Positions 39,782 to 48,148 of a stretch of 59,505 bases of DNA are shown piece after piece. Origin of the DNA: Arenibacter nanhaiticus (GTDB lineage: Bacteria > Bacteroidota > Bacteroidia > Flavobacteriales > Flavobacteriaceae); the NCBI RefSeq assembly GCF_900141935.1, contig NZ_FQYX01000023.1:1-59505 (forward strand), written 5' to 3'. The notes below the pieces were generated by a model. It saw only the letters and a list, made by a program, of their open reading frames with translations, was not told the DNA's origin and searched no databases. Within the stretch, counting starts at the first letter, position 1. Each line of letters begins with the position of its first letter. The translations under genes were made by a program, and so were the position numbers.

Positions 39782-42700
39782 TTAATTTCCTTGAGGATTT
39801 ACGGAAGAATTGCGTTTTGCTTCTTTGGCCTTCATAACAGACGACTCTCGTTTGGCCTCTTCTACAATTTTAGGAAATTCTGAAAAATTAGAGATCACAC
39901 TATCCAAAATATAGGTTGCCTGAAAAGCGTCACCAAGGGCATAAAAGTTTTTGGCCATCAGTATTAATCCCTTGGCACTCCACTCCTTATAGCCAGCATA
40001 ATCTTTGGCCAATTTCTGTACGGCGAGGTTAGACCCCTCGTAATCCCCTGCTTTATTCTTAAAATAGCCATCGTAATACAATGCTTCTGCCGCCAAGGCC
40101 CCTTTTGCTATTTTTAACACCTCGCCATATGCCTTTTGGGCTTTTGGCTCGTTGTTGGTTTTAATAGCCGATCTGGCAATCATAATTTGCGCGTCGCTTT
40201 TAATTCGGTCATCAATTTTGGAAGACGCTAAAACCTTTCCGGCATATTCAAGAGTCTTATCGTAATTCGACTGCTCGTAATACCCTTTCATTAAGTTTGA
40301 ATGGGCAAAGGTAACGTTCTGTTGTATTTCTGCTTTTGCTTCTAAAAGCTTTAAATATGGGATAGCCGTTAAATAATCGTCTTTGCCCACATATATTTCG
40401 CAAATCCTTGTCAGTGCCTGTTCTGTATATTCATTGGCGGCATTATCGGCAACATTCTTAAAGTAAGGCAAAGCGCTGTCTTTATCGTTTTTACCAAAAT
40501 ACAATTGCGCTAAATTAAAATTCGCTTTCAAGGCATTCAACCCATTGGGGAATTCCTTAAGATAACTTTGATAACCTTTAATAGCAGCGTCGTTTTTACC
40601 TTCCATGAATTGCTTTTCTGCAGATTCAAAGGTGGCGTTATCCAATTCTACATCCGTTACAGCGACAAAATCTAAACCTTGTACCCATTGGGCATATTCG
40701 TTCACCCTACCAAGATCTACATAAATAAGTTTGGCAGTAGTCACCGCCTGTAGTGCTTCTTGGGTATTGGCATAATCGCGAACTACTGTCTTAAATTTTG
40801 CCAAGGCCTGTTCATTCCTATTGGCATTATAATGTACTAAGCCTTGACGCAACATCGCTTGGGGCACCAAAGAGCTTCCCTTATAATTCTGGATTAGTTT
40901 GTCATAGCTTTGCAATCCCTTTTCTATATTGTTTTCACGCACATAAGAATTACCTAGTTCAAACAAGGCATCGTCATTTAGCTTAGAATTGGGGTATCTG
41001 GAAATAAACTTTTCGAGTTCTTCAATTTTTGTTGCTCCCCTATCTATAAATCCATAACAAAGAGCCTTCTGAAAGGCAGCGTAATCTTTTTCCGGACCGT
41101 TCCCAGCAATGACCTTGTTATAGGTTTCCAAGGCCGGCCAATATTTACTGCTCACAAAATAACTATCCCCTAAACGCAAATAAGAATCCTGTAGTTTTGC
41201 GGCATCGGCAGTCGTTGACTCACCATACCGGTTAAAATAAGTAATGGCATTGTTATAATCCCTCAATTTAAAATAGGTATAGGCCAAATTATAATCGAGG
41301 TCCTTATATTCCGGGGTTGTTTTGGCCGCAGCATTTTGTTTAAACTGTAAATATGCCGCCAAGGCATCTTCATAGCGGTTATTGGCATAGTCCGCTTCGG
41401 CCTTCCAGTAACTGGCCCTTGCTTTAAAGGAAGCATTTTCGGCATTGTCCAACGATTTTTTAAAAACCTCGGAAGCCGCTTCAAAATTGTTGTCTATATA
41501 AAGTTCTACCCCTCTGTAATAAGCAACCTTTTGATAGGTAGCTTTGCTGGCATAATTTCTATTTCTTTCCAAAAGCTGTAAGGCTCCCTCAAAATTTTTG
41601 GACGTAATATAGGAGTCTACCAAAAGCGCCTGCATTTCTTCCTTATTTTTATCGTTGGGATACTTATCCAAATAATCTGTCAACACCTTTGGAACACTTT
41701 CGTAAGCATTTCCGATTTCATAACTAAGGCGGGCATAATTAAGGTTGGCATCTTTTTGGATGTCAGCACTAAAATCCATTTGGGAAGCATTCCTAAAGGC
41801 ATTTAAGGCTTCTTGCTTTTTATCCAATTTAAGATAGCATTCTGCCAAATGGTAGTAGGCATTTTGAGAAACGCTACTGTTACCATCAATTATTTTATTG
41901 AAATGCTGTACCGCCTTGGCATAATTGCCCTGTTGGTAATGGCTATATCCCAATAAATAATAATCGGTATTGTTCCATTTCCCCTTTTTCCCTTTGTACT
42001 CTTCCAAATAAGGGATGGCATTGCCATATTGTTTTAGGTTGAAATAGCTTTCTCCAATAATTTTATTGAGTTCAGAAAGTTCCGTTCGGTCTGCTTTGGC
42101 CAGTTGTTTTTTAGCCAAGGCAATAGCTTCATAGAAATTGCCCAGTTTAAAATTCATATCGGCCTGATAGTAAGAAAGTTTTTCTTCTAAAATATCCTGA
42201 TCGATTATTTGATCGAACCGTTGTGTAGCCCCGGCAAAATCGTCTTGTTCATATGCGATATAGCCCAAATAATATTTGGCTTGTGCCCCATAGGCCACCG
42301 AAGTAGTAACTAGATTAAAATATTGCTCTGCTTTTTTTGGCTTCTTGGTAGAAAACAAGCAGTATCCCATATTAAAATTAAAACGCTCGGTTTCCTTTCT
42401 TGATAAGGCGCCCTTTTCAACCTTAGAATACCATTTTAAGGCATTGGGATATTTCCCGGTCTCAAAATAATAATCGGCCACATCCATAAAGGCTGTATTG
42501 CGTTTGGTAGAGGTAGGATGCCCTTCCACAAAATCTTCCATGAGCCTATCGGCCCCCAGCTGATTGAGCCTAATGGCGGCATTGGCAGCATAATAAGCAC
42601 TGTTGGCTTGAATCTCCATATCCCTGGAGTTGCTTTTTACTTTTTCAAAAATAGTCTGAGCTGCTTGATACTGGTGATTATTGTACAACGCCACTGCCTT

Positions 42701-42805
42701 TTGATAATCCTTTTGGTCGTGGGTGTAAATTTTCGATTCTTGAGCCCTACCGTAAAATATAGACCCAACAACACACAGCATTACAGCGGTTTTTTTTCTT
42801 AGCAT
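39782..42805 (-). CDS. Large tetratricopeptide-repeat protein
   Basis: 1007 residues with an N-terminal signal peptide (ends near YGRAQ). Nearly the whole mature chain is TPR/Sel1-type helical repeats of about 34 residues, recognisable from units such as KAVALYNNHQYQAAQTIFEKV, AIPYLEEYKGKKGKWNNTDYYLLGYSHYQQGNYAKAVQHFNKII and DALFELGNSYVRENNIEKGLQSYDKLI. It is probably periplasmic and part of a protein-protein scaffold. It is upstream of the barrel gene and divergent from ftsE. Function is inferred only from context. Confidence 0.85.
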   Translation of the reverse strand: MLRKKTAVMLCVVGSIFYGRAQESKIYTHDQKDYQKAVALYNNHQYQAAQTIFEKVKSNSRDMEIQANSAYYAANAAIRLNQLGADRLMEDFVEGHPTSTKRNTAFMDVADYYFETGKYPNALKWYSKVEKGALSRKETERFNFNMGYCLFSTKKPKKAEQYFNLVTTSVAYGAQAKYYLGYIAYEQDDFAGATQRFDQIIDQDILEEKLSYYQADMNFKLGNFYEAIALAKKQLAKADRTELSELNKIIGESYFNLKQYGNAIPYLEEYKGKKGKWNNTDYYLLGYSHYQQGNYAKAVQHFNKIIDGNSSVSQNAYYHLAECYLKLDKKQEALNAFRNASQMDFSADIQKDANLNYARLSYEIGNAYESVPKVLTDYLDKYPNDKNKEEMQALLVDSYITSKNFEGALQLLERNRNYASKATYQKVAYYRGVELYIDNNFEAASEVFKKSLDNAENASFKARASYWKAEADYANNRYEDALAAYLQFKQNAAAKTTPEYKDLDYNLAYTYFKLRDYNNAITYFNRYGESTTADAAKLQDSYLRLGDSYFVSSKYWPALETYNKVIAGNGPEKDYAAFQKALCYGFIDRGATKIEELEKFISRYPNSKLNDDALFELGNSYVRENNIEKGLQSYDKLIQNYKGSSLVPQAMLRQGLVHYNANRNEQALAKFKTVVRDYANTQEALQAVTTAKLIYVDLGRVNEYAQWVQGLDFVAVTDVELDNATFESAEKQFMEGKNDAAIKGYQSYLKEFPNGLNALKANFNLAQLYFGKNDKDSALPYFKNVADNAANEYTEQALTRICEIYVGKDDYLTAIPYLKLLEAKAEIQQNVTFAHSNLMKGYYEQSNYDKTLEYAGKVLASSKIDDRIKSDAQIMIARSAIKTNNEPKAQKAYGEVLKIAKGALAAEALYYDGYFKNKAGDYEGSNLAVQKLAKDYAGYKEWSAKGLILMAKNFYALGDAFQATYILDSVISNFSEFPKIVEEAKRESSVMKAKEAKRNSSVNPQGN

Positions 42806-42950
42806 AATGTTCTCTAATAGTTAAGAATTCCCCTAATAAACCCAAGAACGATTAAAATGGTTCTCAAGTATGTGTAAAGTAAAAGAATTATTCAGTAGAA
42901 TTCTTTTATTTCAGCAGGAACTTATTACATTTATATCAACATTTAAAATT

Positions 42951-43634
42951 ATGAGCGAAAACATTTTGCAACTCACGGATGTAGCCGTATTTCAGGGAGA
43001 AAATTTAGTACTTAACGACATAAGCCTAGAGATAAAAAAGGGTGAATTTGTATATCTTATCGGGAAAACTGGTAGCGGAAAGAGCAGCTTAATGAAAACC
43101 TTATATGGCGACCTTCCATTACGGGAAGGCAGTGGAAATATTGTAGACTTTGACCTTAAAACCCTAAGGGAAAAAGACATCCCATATTTACGCAGAAAAC
43201 TAGGCGTCGTCTTCCAAGATTTCAAATTACTTCCAGACCGTAATGTGAACAACAACCTGCTTTTTGTACTAAAAGCGACCGGGTGGAAAGACACTAGCCT
43301 GATGACCTCTAAAATAGAAGAGGTATTGGACAAAGTAGGCATGAAAACCAAGGGCTTTAAATTCCCTCATGAACTTTCTGGCGGCGAACAACAACGTATT
43401 GCTATAGCACGGGCCCTTTTAAACGATCCAGATTTAATTTTAGCCGACGAACCTACCGGCAACCTAGATCCACAAACCAGTGTAGAAATCATGAAGGTAC
43501 TCCAAGACATCAATCAAAACGGAAGAACCATTCTTATGGCCACCCATGACTATGCATTGATTTTAAAATACCCGTCCAAAACACTGAAATGCGACGGCAA
43601 TAAGGTTTTTGAAGTAGTCCAAAGAGCCATTTAA
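42951..43634 (+). CDS. ftsE: Cell-division ABC ATPase FtsE
   Basis: 227 residues from the ATG at 42951 ([16 protein letters not shown]); the longer frame has a non-typical N-terminal extension. Walker [10 protein letters not shown], the Q-loop [11 protein letters not shown] (FtsE-like), signature [16 protein letters not shown] and Walker [13 protein letters not shown] are present. FtsE works with FtsX to drive peptidoglycan hydrolases at the septum. ftsX is not adjacent here. It is divergent from the TPR/barrel operon. Confidence 0.9.
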   Translation: MSENILQLTDVAVFQGENLVLNDISLEIKKGEFVYLIGKTGSGKSSLMKTLYGDLPLREGSGNIVDFDLKTLREKDIPYLRRKLGVVFQDFKLLPDRNVNNNLLFVLKATGWKDTSLMTSKIEEVLDKVGMKTKGFKFPHELSGGEQQRIAIARALLNDPDLILADEPTGNLDPQTSVEIMKVLQDINQNGRTILMATHDYALILKYPSKTLKCDGNKVFEVVQRAI

Positions 43635-43967
43635 CAATTTATAAGTTTATATACAATAACCCTGGCGGGCGATCCCTGTTATTAACAGGAAAACTAACCA
43701 ACGGGTTCGTCTGTGCCCGCAATCCAAACCATCAACTTCATTCCCCGGAACATTTTTCCACAGCAAACCCAAGCCCCTCCCTTAACACTACATATCAGAC
43801 AACTAAAAGACTACAACCTCTTAGGTATTGAGCCTTTTTATACCGAAAACTCGCTTTTTTCCCTTTCCCAATTATCCCCAATTACAGTTCAACTTTTTCC
43901 TAGTACGTTTCACTTGCGTATATACACGGTTCACCCAAATACTCCCCAAAACACCCGAATCCCACAG
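43635..43967. other. Gap with a 15-bp palindrome
   Basis: No gene that I can support in this 333-bp stretch; the open frame at 43713-43982 lacks protein-like features. It contains the palindrome CCTGTTA-T-TAACAGG at 43675-43689, with outer CGGGC/GCCCG arms around it. Confidence 0.4.
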
Positions 43968-43975
43968 TATCTTTG
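43968..43975 (+). promoter_or_regulatory. Bacteroidota -7 promoter element for the repeat-protein gene
   Basis: TATCTTTG, an exact TAnnTTTG match, 44 bp before the ATG at 44019. Confidence 0.65.
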
Positions 43976-44018
43976 TACCTGAAATAAATACTAAGAATCA
44001 GATTAAAATATAACGATC

Positions 44019-44618
44019 ATGAAAAAAATAAACCTAACACTCGGAGCTGGGATAGTTTCTTTTCTATTACTATCCTTTAACGTGAAAAATAACTGTGCAC
44101 ATACCGATAATCCTTGCCCTACTTTTTTGACTCCAACAGAAACCTACAGTCTTTTTGAAGATGCCTTATTACAAGATGAGGCTATCAGAAACCTTTCCCT
44201 TGATGAGATTAATGTAATTGAGGAAGAGGACATTGTTCTGGACTTTGATACCACGAAATACCTTCCAATAGGTTTTAATCCCTATGCGAAACCGAAACTT
44301 AACCTTAACGATTTAGTGCTGGTGGAAATGGAAGAGGACATTGTTCTGGACTTTGATACCACAAAATACCTTCCAATAGGTTTTAATCCCCATGCAAAAC
44401 CGCAACTTGATCTTAACGATATAGTGCTAGTGGAAATGGAAGAGGACATTGTTCTGGACTTTGATACCACAAAATACCTTCCAATAGGTTTTAATCCCCA
44501 TGCGAAGCCGAAACTTAACCTTAAGGATATTAAAGTTGAAGAGCTGGAAGAAGAAATTGACCTTGGTTTTGACGTCCTTCACTACCTTCCCGTAGGATTT
44601 GACCCTTACACCAAGTAA
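44019..44618 (+). CDS. Secreted protein of 36-residue tandem repeats
   Basis: 199 residues with a signal peptide (MKKINLTLGAGIVSFLLLSFN). From residue 69 it consists of tandem 36-residue units containing DIVLDFDTTKYLPIGFNP: units at 69-104, 105-140 and 141-176 and a shorter divergent fourth at 177-199. Each unit is acidic followed by the YLP(I/V)GF(N/D)P core. No known function. It has its own promoter and terminator. The LytS/LytTR pair follows on the same strand. Confidence 0.75.
   Translation: MKKINLTLGAGIVSFLLLSFNVKNNCAHTDNPCPTFLTPTETYSLFEDALLQDEAIRNLSLDEINVIEEEDIVLDFDTTKYLPIGFNPYAKPKLNLNDLVLVEMEEDIVLDFDTTKYLPIGFNPHAKPQLDLNDIVLVEMEEDIVLDFDTTKYLPIGFNPHAKPKLNLKDIKVEELEEEIDLGFDVLHYLPVGFDPYTK
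44223..44615 (+). repeat. In-frame 108-bp coding tandem repeats
   Basis: Units at 44223-44330, 44331-44438 and 44439-44546 are nearly identical in DNA; 44547-44615 is a shorter, diverged fourth. The high DNA identity suggests recent duplication or gene conversion. Confidence 0.85.
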
Positions 44619-44648
44619 CGATTAGTTAATAGGTTAGTTAATGTAGTT

Positions 44649-44683
44649 AGGCCTTTGGCAATATGCCAGGGGCTTTTCTTTTT
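44649..44683 (+). terminator. Intrinsic terminator after the repeat protein
   Basis: A 12-bp stem AGGCCTTTGGCA / TGCCAGGGGCTT (with wobble pairs), loop ATA, followed by TTCTTTTT. Confidence 0.7.
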
Positions 44684-44916
44684 CAGCCCTCTATAGAAGG
44701 TTTATAATAGCCCAAAACCTTAAGAAATCATTGAACTAAAATTCCCTATTGACAAATTCCATTACTATTACCATTGGGTGCGGACAAGCCTATTTCTGGA
44801 TTAGCACAACTAGAAAACCTACCAATTTATAATTCCATTTAGTAAGAATGTAAAGGAAGACACAAATCGCCCAAATTTTACATTAAAACGGTATCTTTAA
44901 AAATTATAACATCAAT

Positions 44917-45954
44917 ATGCAGCGATTAAAACAGGTTAATTTACAGGAAATTTCCAAGATTGCGGTTCTCATATCCGTGTTGATAACCCTACCCTTGACC
45001 CTCACCCTATTTAAGTCTGTTTGGTTGTCCGATGAACTTTTCTCCAAAGACCTCTTTAACGATCTAGTTTTAAAACTGTTGTTTTTCTTTATTTTCTCAT
45101 GGACCACCTTACAATTTAACACTAATTGGATATATAACATCCGCAGTAAAAAGAAGTGGATTGATTTGGGAATACGGTTTTTGGCCAATTTGATTATACT
45201 CTTCACCTCAACCTCCATTTTTAGCTATATATATCCCTATTTTGTAGAAAAGACAATCTCTGATAGGGAAGCGGGATTTGTCATTTTTATTTTTATCGTG
45301 GTCCACATCATCATTTTGTTTATTTCTAGAATCCTACGCCTCCAAATCATACAGCGGGAAAATATTCTAGAAAACGAATATTTAAAACAACAAAACCTAG
45401 AGAACGAATTAACGGCCTTAAAGAATCAGATAAATCCACACTTTCTTTTCAATTCTCTAAATTCTCTGAATTACCTTATCCGTGACAACAAGGAGGCGAC
45501 TATGTTCGTAAAAAAATTGTCCTTCATGTACCGATATATATTACAGAGTGGAGATCGGGACCTAGTCCAACTAAAAGACGAGCTCAAGTTTTTGGAAAGC
45601 TATATTTATTTAATAAAAACAAGGTATAGGGACCGTTTTCAAACAGAGATAAACATCGATGAAAAATATTTAGAGCGAAAAATTCCACCCTTGGCACTAC
45701 AGTTATTGGTAGAGAACGCCGTAAAACACAACGAGATTTCGGAGACCAATCCCTTAAAGGTCATTATTTACTCTGAGAACGAATCTATCTATGTAGAAAA
45801 CAAGCTCAGGATTAGGACCACTCTGGCCGAAGGTACTGGAAACGGTCTTTTAAATTTATACAAACGCTATTACATGATTAGAAAGCAGCAAATAGTAATA
45901 GACAGAAAGAATGAATTTTTCCGTGTAAAACTCCCATTGAACAAAATGCTATGA
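44917..45954 (+). CDS. LytS-type membrane sensor histidine kinase
   Basis: 345 residues. Four N-terminal transmembrane helices (about 14-135) are followed by a coiled linker, then the His_kinase domain: ALKNQINPHFLFNSLNSLNYLI with the phospho-accepting His, LKDELKFLESYIYLIKTRY, and the ATPase segments VENAVKHNEIS and GNGLLNLYKRYY. This YehU/LytS class usually pairs with LytTR regulators. Its stop overlaps the next gene by 4 bp (ATGA), showing translational coupling. Signal unknown. Confidence 0.92.
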   Translation: MQRLKQVNLQEISKIAVLISVLITLPLTLTLFKSVWLSDELFSKDLFNDLVLKLLFFFIFSWTTLQFNTNWIYNIRSKKKWIDLGIRFLANLIILFTSTSIFSYIYPYFVEKTISDREAGFVIFIFIVVHIIILFISRILRLQIIQRENILENEYLKQQNLENELTALKNQINPHFLFNSLNSLNYLIRDNKEATMFVKKLSFMYRYILQSGDRDLVQLKDELKFLESYIYLIKTRYRDRFQTEINIDEKYLERKIPPLALQLLVENAVKHNEISETNPLKVIIYSENESIYVENKLRIRTTLAEGTGNGLLNLYKRYYMIRKQQIVIDRKNEFFRVKLPLNKML

Positions 45955-46712
45955 AGGTTGTAATTGTAGAAGACGAACTAGCGGCAAGTGAAAACCTTGC
46001 CTTTTTACTAAAAAACTTAGAAGGTTCTATTGAGATATTGGCCGTTTTGGATTCGGTAAAAGCTTCGATTGCCTATTTTTCTAAAAACAATGAGGCAGAA
46101 CTAGTTTTTATGGATATTCATTTGGCCGATGGTCTTTCATTTGAAATTTTCGATTCCATCAAAATAGAAGCGCCGATAATCTTTACAACTGCTTATGATC
46201 AATACTCCTTACAGGCCTTTAAGGTTAATAGTATCGACTATCTATTAAAACCTATAGACGAGGACGAACTGGCATCCAGCTTGGAACAATACAAGGGCCA
46301 ATTTAAAGGAAAGGGACTATACGGCGATCAGGTAACCGGACTTTTAAACTTGATGAATACCAAAAAAACGGCCTATAAATCCATGTATTTGGTACCACAT
46401 AGGGATGAGTTAATTCCGTTAAAAACAGAAAACATGGCCTATCTGTACATTGATACCGGTATTGTTAAAGCGGTTACCAATGACAATCAGACCTATATCA
46501 TGGAACAAAATCTGGAGGATTTGGAAAGCGATCTGGACCCATCGGAATTCTTTAGGCTAAACCGTCAGTTTATCGTAAGAAGGGATGTCATTAGCGGGAT
46601 AAAGCAATATTTTAACGGCAAGCTTATCGTCAACGTTATTCCACCGTCCCCAGAAAAAATTGTAGTGAGCAGGGCAAAATCGCCTGAATTTAAAAATTGG
46701 ATGAACCAATAG
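45951..46712 (+). CDS. LytTR-family response regulator
   Basis: 253 residues. The receiver domain has the acidic pocket VEDE near residue 6, the phospho-acceptor in VFMDIHL, and TTAYDQYSLQAF then YLLKPI. The C-terminal LytTR DNA-binding domain contains FFRLNRQFIVRRDVISGIKQYFNGKL and VVSRAKSPEFKNWM. It is co-translated with the upstream kinase. The target genes are not evident; the repeat-protein gene just upstream is a possibility only by position. Confidence 0.94.
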   Translation: MKVVIVEDELAASENLAFLLKNLEGSIEILAVLDSVKASIAYFSKNNEAELVFMDIHLADGLSFEIFDSIKIEAPIIFTTAYDQYSLQAFKVNSIDYLLKPIDEDELASSLEQYKGQFKGKGLYGDQVTGLLNLMNTKKTAYKSMYLVPHRDELIPLKTENMAYLYIDTGIVKAVTNDNQTYIMEQNLEDLESDLDPSEFFRLNRQFIVRRDVISGIKQYFNGKLIVNVIPPSPEKIVVSRAKSPEFKNWMNQ

Positions 46713-46752
46713 ATTCTTGGTACCACTTCCAAAGGCTTCATATCCCTAATAT

Positions 46753-46803
46753 AAACGACCGACCCAATGAACTATCACAGATCTTGGATCGGTCGTTTTT
46801 TTC
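46753..46803 (+). terminator. Intrinsic terminator of the lytSR-like operon
   Basis: Stem AAACGACCGA / TCGGTCGTTT extended by CCAA/TTGG across a mismatch, followed by a T run. Confidence 0.85.
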
Positions 46804-46860
46804 TTCAACAAAACTCACCTCAACTACTTCCTTCTTTTCTAAGACTTCTATCTTGACATT

Positions 46861-47082
46861 TTATTTAGAAGAATCAGATTTTTTTCCGTTTAACACTACC
46901 CAGGCTGTTCTCGTTAATGGCTTTACATTGTTCTCTCCCTGATCGGTATAGGAGGCTGTGATTACCATAACATTTCCTTTTTGCGCTGACGAGGGCACTA
47001 TTGTTCCCTTTGCCGTCAAGGATTTTTGTTTTACACCGGTATCTGCCAAAGATTCGATATAACTTTCCAAAGCAGCTTTCTT
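46861..47082 (-). pseudogene. C-terminal fragment of a cytochrome-c/PQQ-sugar-dehydrogenase-type protein
   Basis: An open frame with no convincing start encodes KKAALESYIESLAD, like the last helix of a class I cytochrome c, followed by GNVMVITASYTDQGENNVKP and LTRTAWVVLNG. This ASYTD-containing tail is familiar from the C-termini of PQQ-type sugar dehydrogenase/cytochrome proteins in Bacteroidota. There is no haem site or upstream coding DNA. Upstream the frame runs into repeat copy 3 (stop codon inside it), so the rest of the gene is missing. The annotation rests on motif resemblance only. Confidence 0.6.
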
Positions 47083-47103
47083 GCGTATCGTATGACATAG
47101 GTT

Positions 47104-47183
47104 GCGTTAGGGACCGCGGCGGCATCCCCGCAGCAGCGCAAGGGATACAGCCAAGGGCCCGCCCGACAAAGGAGGGAACGCCC
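47104..47183 (-). repeat. Dispersed 80-bp structured repeat, copy 3
   Basis: In its own orientation it begins GGGCGTTCCCTCCTTTGTCG and ends GGTCCCTAACGC. It abuts the cytochrome-type gene fragment, about 21 bp away, and lies before the ROK kinase gene. Confidence 0.85.
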
Positions 47184-47352
47184 AAAGTATTACACCTAAC
47201 AGCTTGCAGAAAAACTATGGAAACCTGTAAAAAAATACAACTTCCCCAAAACAATGACCATTACCTTTATAAATTCCCGGGCTAAAAACCGAGTTTAATT
47301 TTAGAATACATCTTTTTTTGTTACTTTGTCTACAAATACTATAATCTTATAC

Positions 47353-48087
47353 ATGGAAATTTTAGGAATTGATATTGGAGGATCGGGTATTAAAGGAGCC
47401 TTGGTTAATATGGAAACAGGTGAAATGACTACGGAAAGGTTTAGAATACCTACTCCGAAATCGCGAAAACCAAAGGCCATGGCAAAAGTGGTTGCGGAAA
47501 TTGCAGCGCACTTTAACTACAAAGGCCCTATCGGTTGTGGCTTTCCTACGGTCATAAAAAACGGGGTTTGCAAAACTCCCGGAAATCTTCACAAAAAATG
47601 GAAGGGCATAAAAGTGGACGAACTCTTTAGTGAAGCTACCGGATTACCGGTAACCGTAGTAAACGATGCCGATGCTGCCACCCATGCCAGTATGAAATTT
47701 GGCGTTGGAAAAGATAAAGATGGCTTTGTAGTCATGATTACCATTGGAACCGGTTTGGGGAGTGGTGCCTTTTTGGACGGCAAACTAATTCCCAATATGG
47801 AACTAGGACAGATTCCGTACAAAAAATACGATAAAATAGAATTGTGGGCAGCCGCTTCTGCCAAAGAAAGGGAGAACCTCAGCTACAAAAAGTGGGGCAA
47901 ACGTTTTAATGTGTTTTTGGAATACATAGAACTAATTGTGTCTCCCGATTTAATTATCCTAGGAGGAGGCACTTCTAAAGACTGGGATTTGTTTAAAGAA
48001 TATATTACTATCGAAACCCCTGTTATTCCGGCCACCTTACAAAACAATGCCGGTATCATTGGTGCTGCCGCGGCATGCAAACTATAA
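47353..48087 (+). CDS. ppgK: ROK-family kinase, probable polyphosphate glucokinase
   Basis: 244 residues from the ATG at 47353 ([18 protein letters not shown]). Phosphate-1 motif [23 protein letters not shown] is the sugar-binding/catalytic Asp segment; [16 protein letters not shown] is phosphate-2; [11 protein letters not shown] and [13 protein letters not shown] follow. It is the length of PpgK proteins, and the ELGQIPYK segment replaces the zinc-binding motif of repressor-type ROK proteins, which supports a kinase. Polyphosphate as donor is inferred from family resemblance. Confidence 0.78.
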   Translation: MEILGIDIGGSGIKGALVNMETGEMTTERFRIPTPKSRKPKAMAKVVAEIAAHFNYKGPIGCGFPTVIKNGVCKTPGNLHKKWKGIKVDELFSEATGLPVTVVNDADAATHASMKFGVGKDKDGFVVMITIGTGLGSGAFLDGKLIPNMELGQIPYKKYDKIELWAAASAKERENLSYKKWGKRFNVFLEYIELIVSPDLIILGGGTSKDWDLFKEYITIETPVIPATLQNNAGIIGAAAACKL

Positions 48088-48102
48088 ATTACTCCAAAAA
48101 AA

Positions 48103-48131
48103 AAATCCCCAAACTGCTGTTTGGGGATTTT
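48103..48131 (+). terminator. Bidirectional intrinsic terminator
   Basis: Stem AAATCCCCAAAC / GTTTGGGGATTT, loop TGCT, between the convergent kinase and typA genes. U tracts on both strands. Confidence 0.92.
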
Positions 48132-48148
48132 TACTTTTATAAGTATGC

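Noticed and set aside
43713-43982. 89-codon ORF before the repeat-protein gene
   Set aside because: No signal peptide, domain or plausible ribosome-binding context. It overlaps the promoter of the next gene and looks like chance.
44904-45218. 104-codon minus-strand ORF overlapping the LytS-like kinase
   Set aside because: Entirely inside the kinase gene, in a shadow frame with no homologous features.
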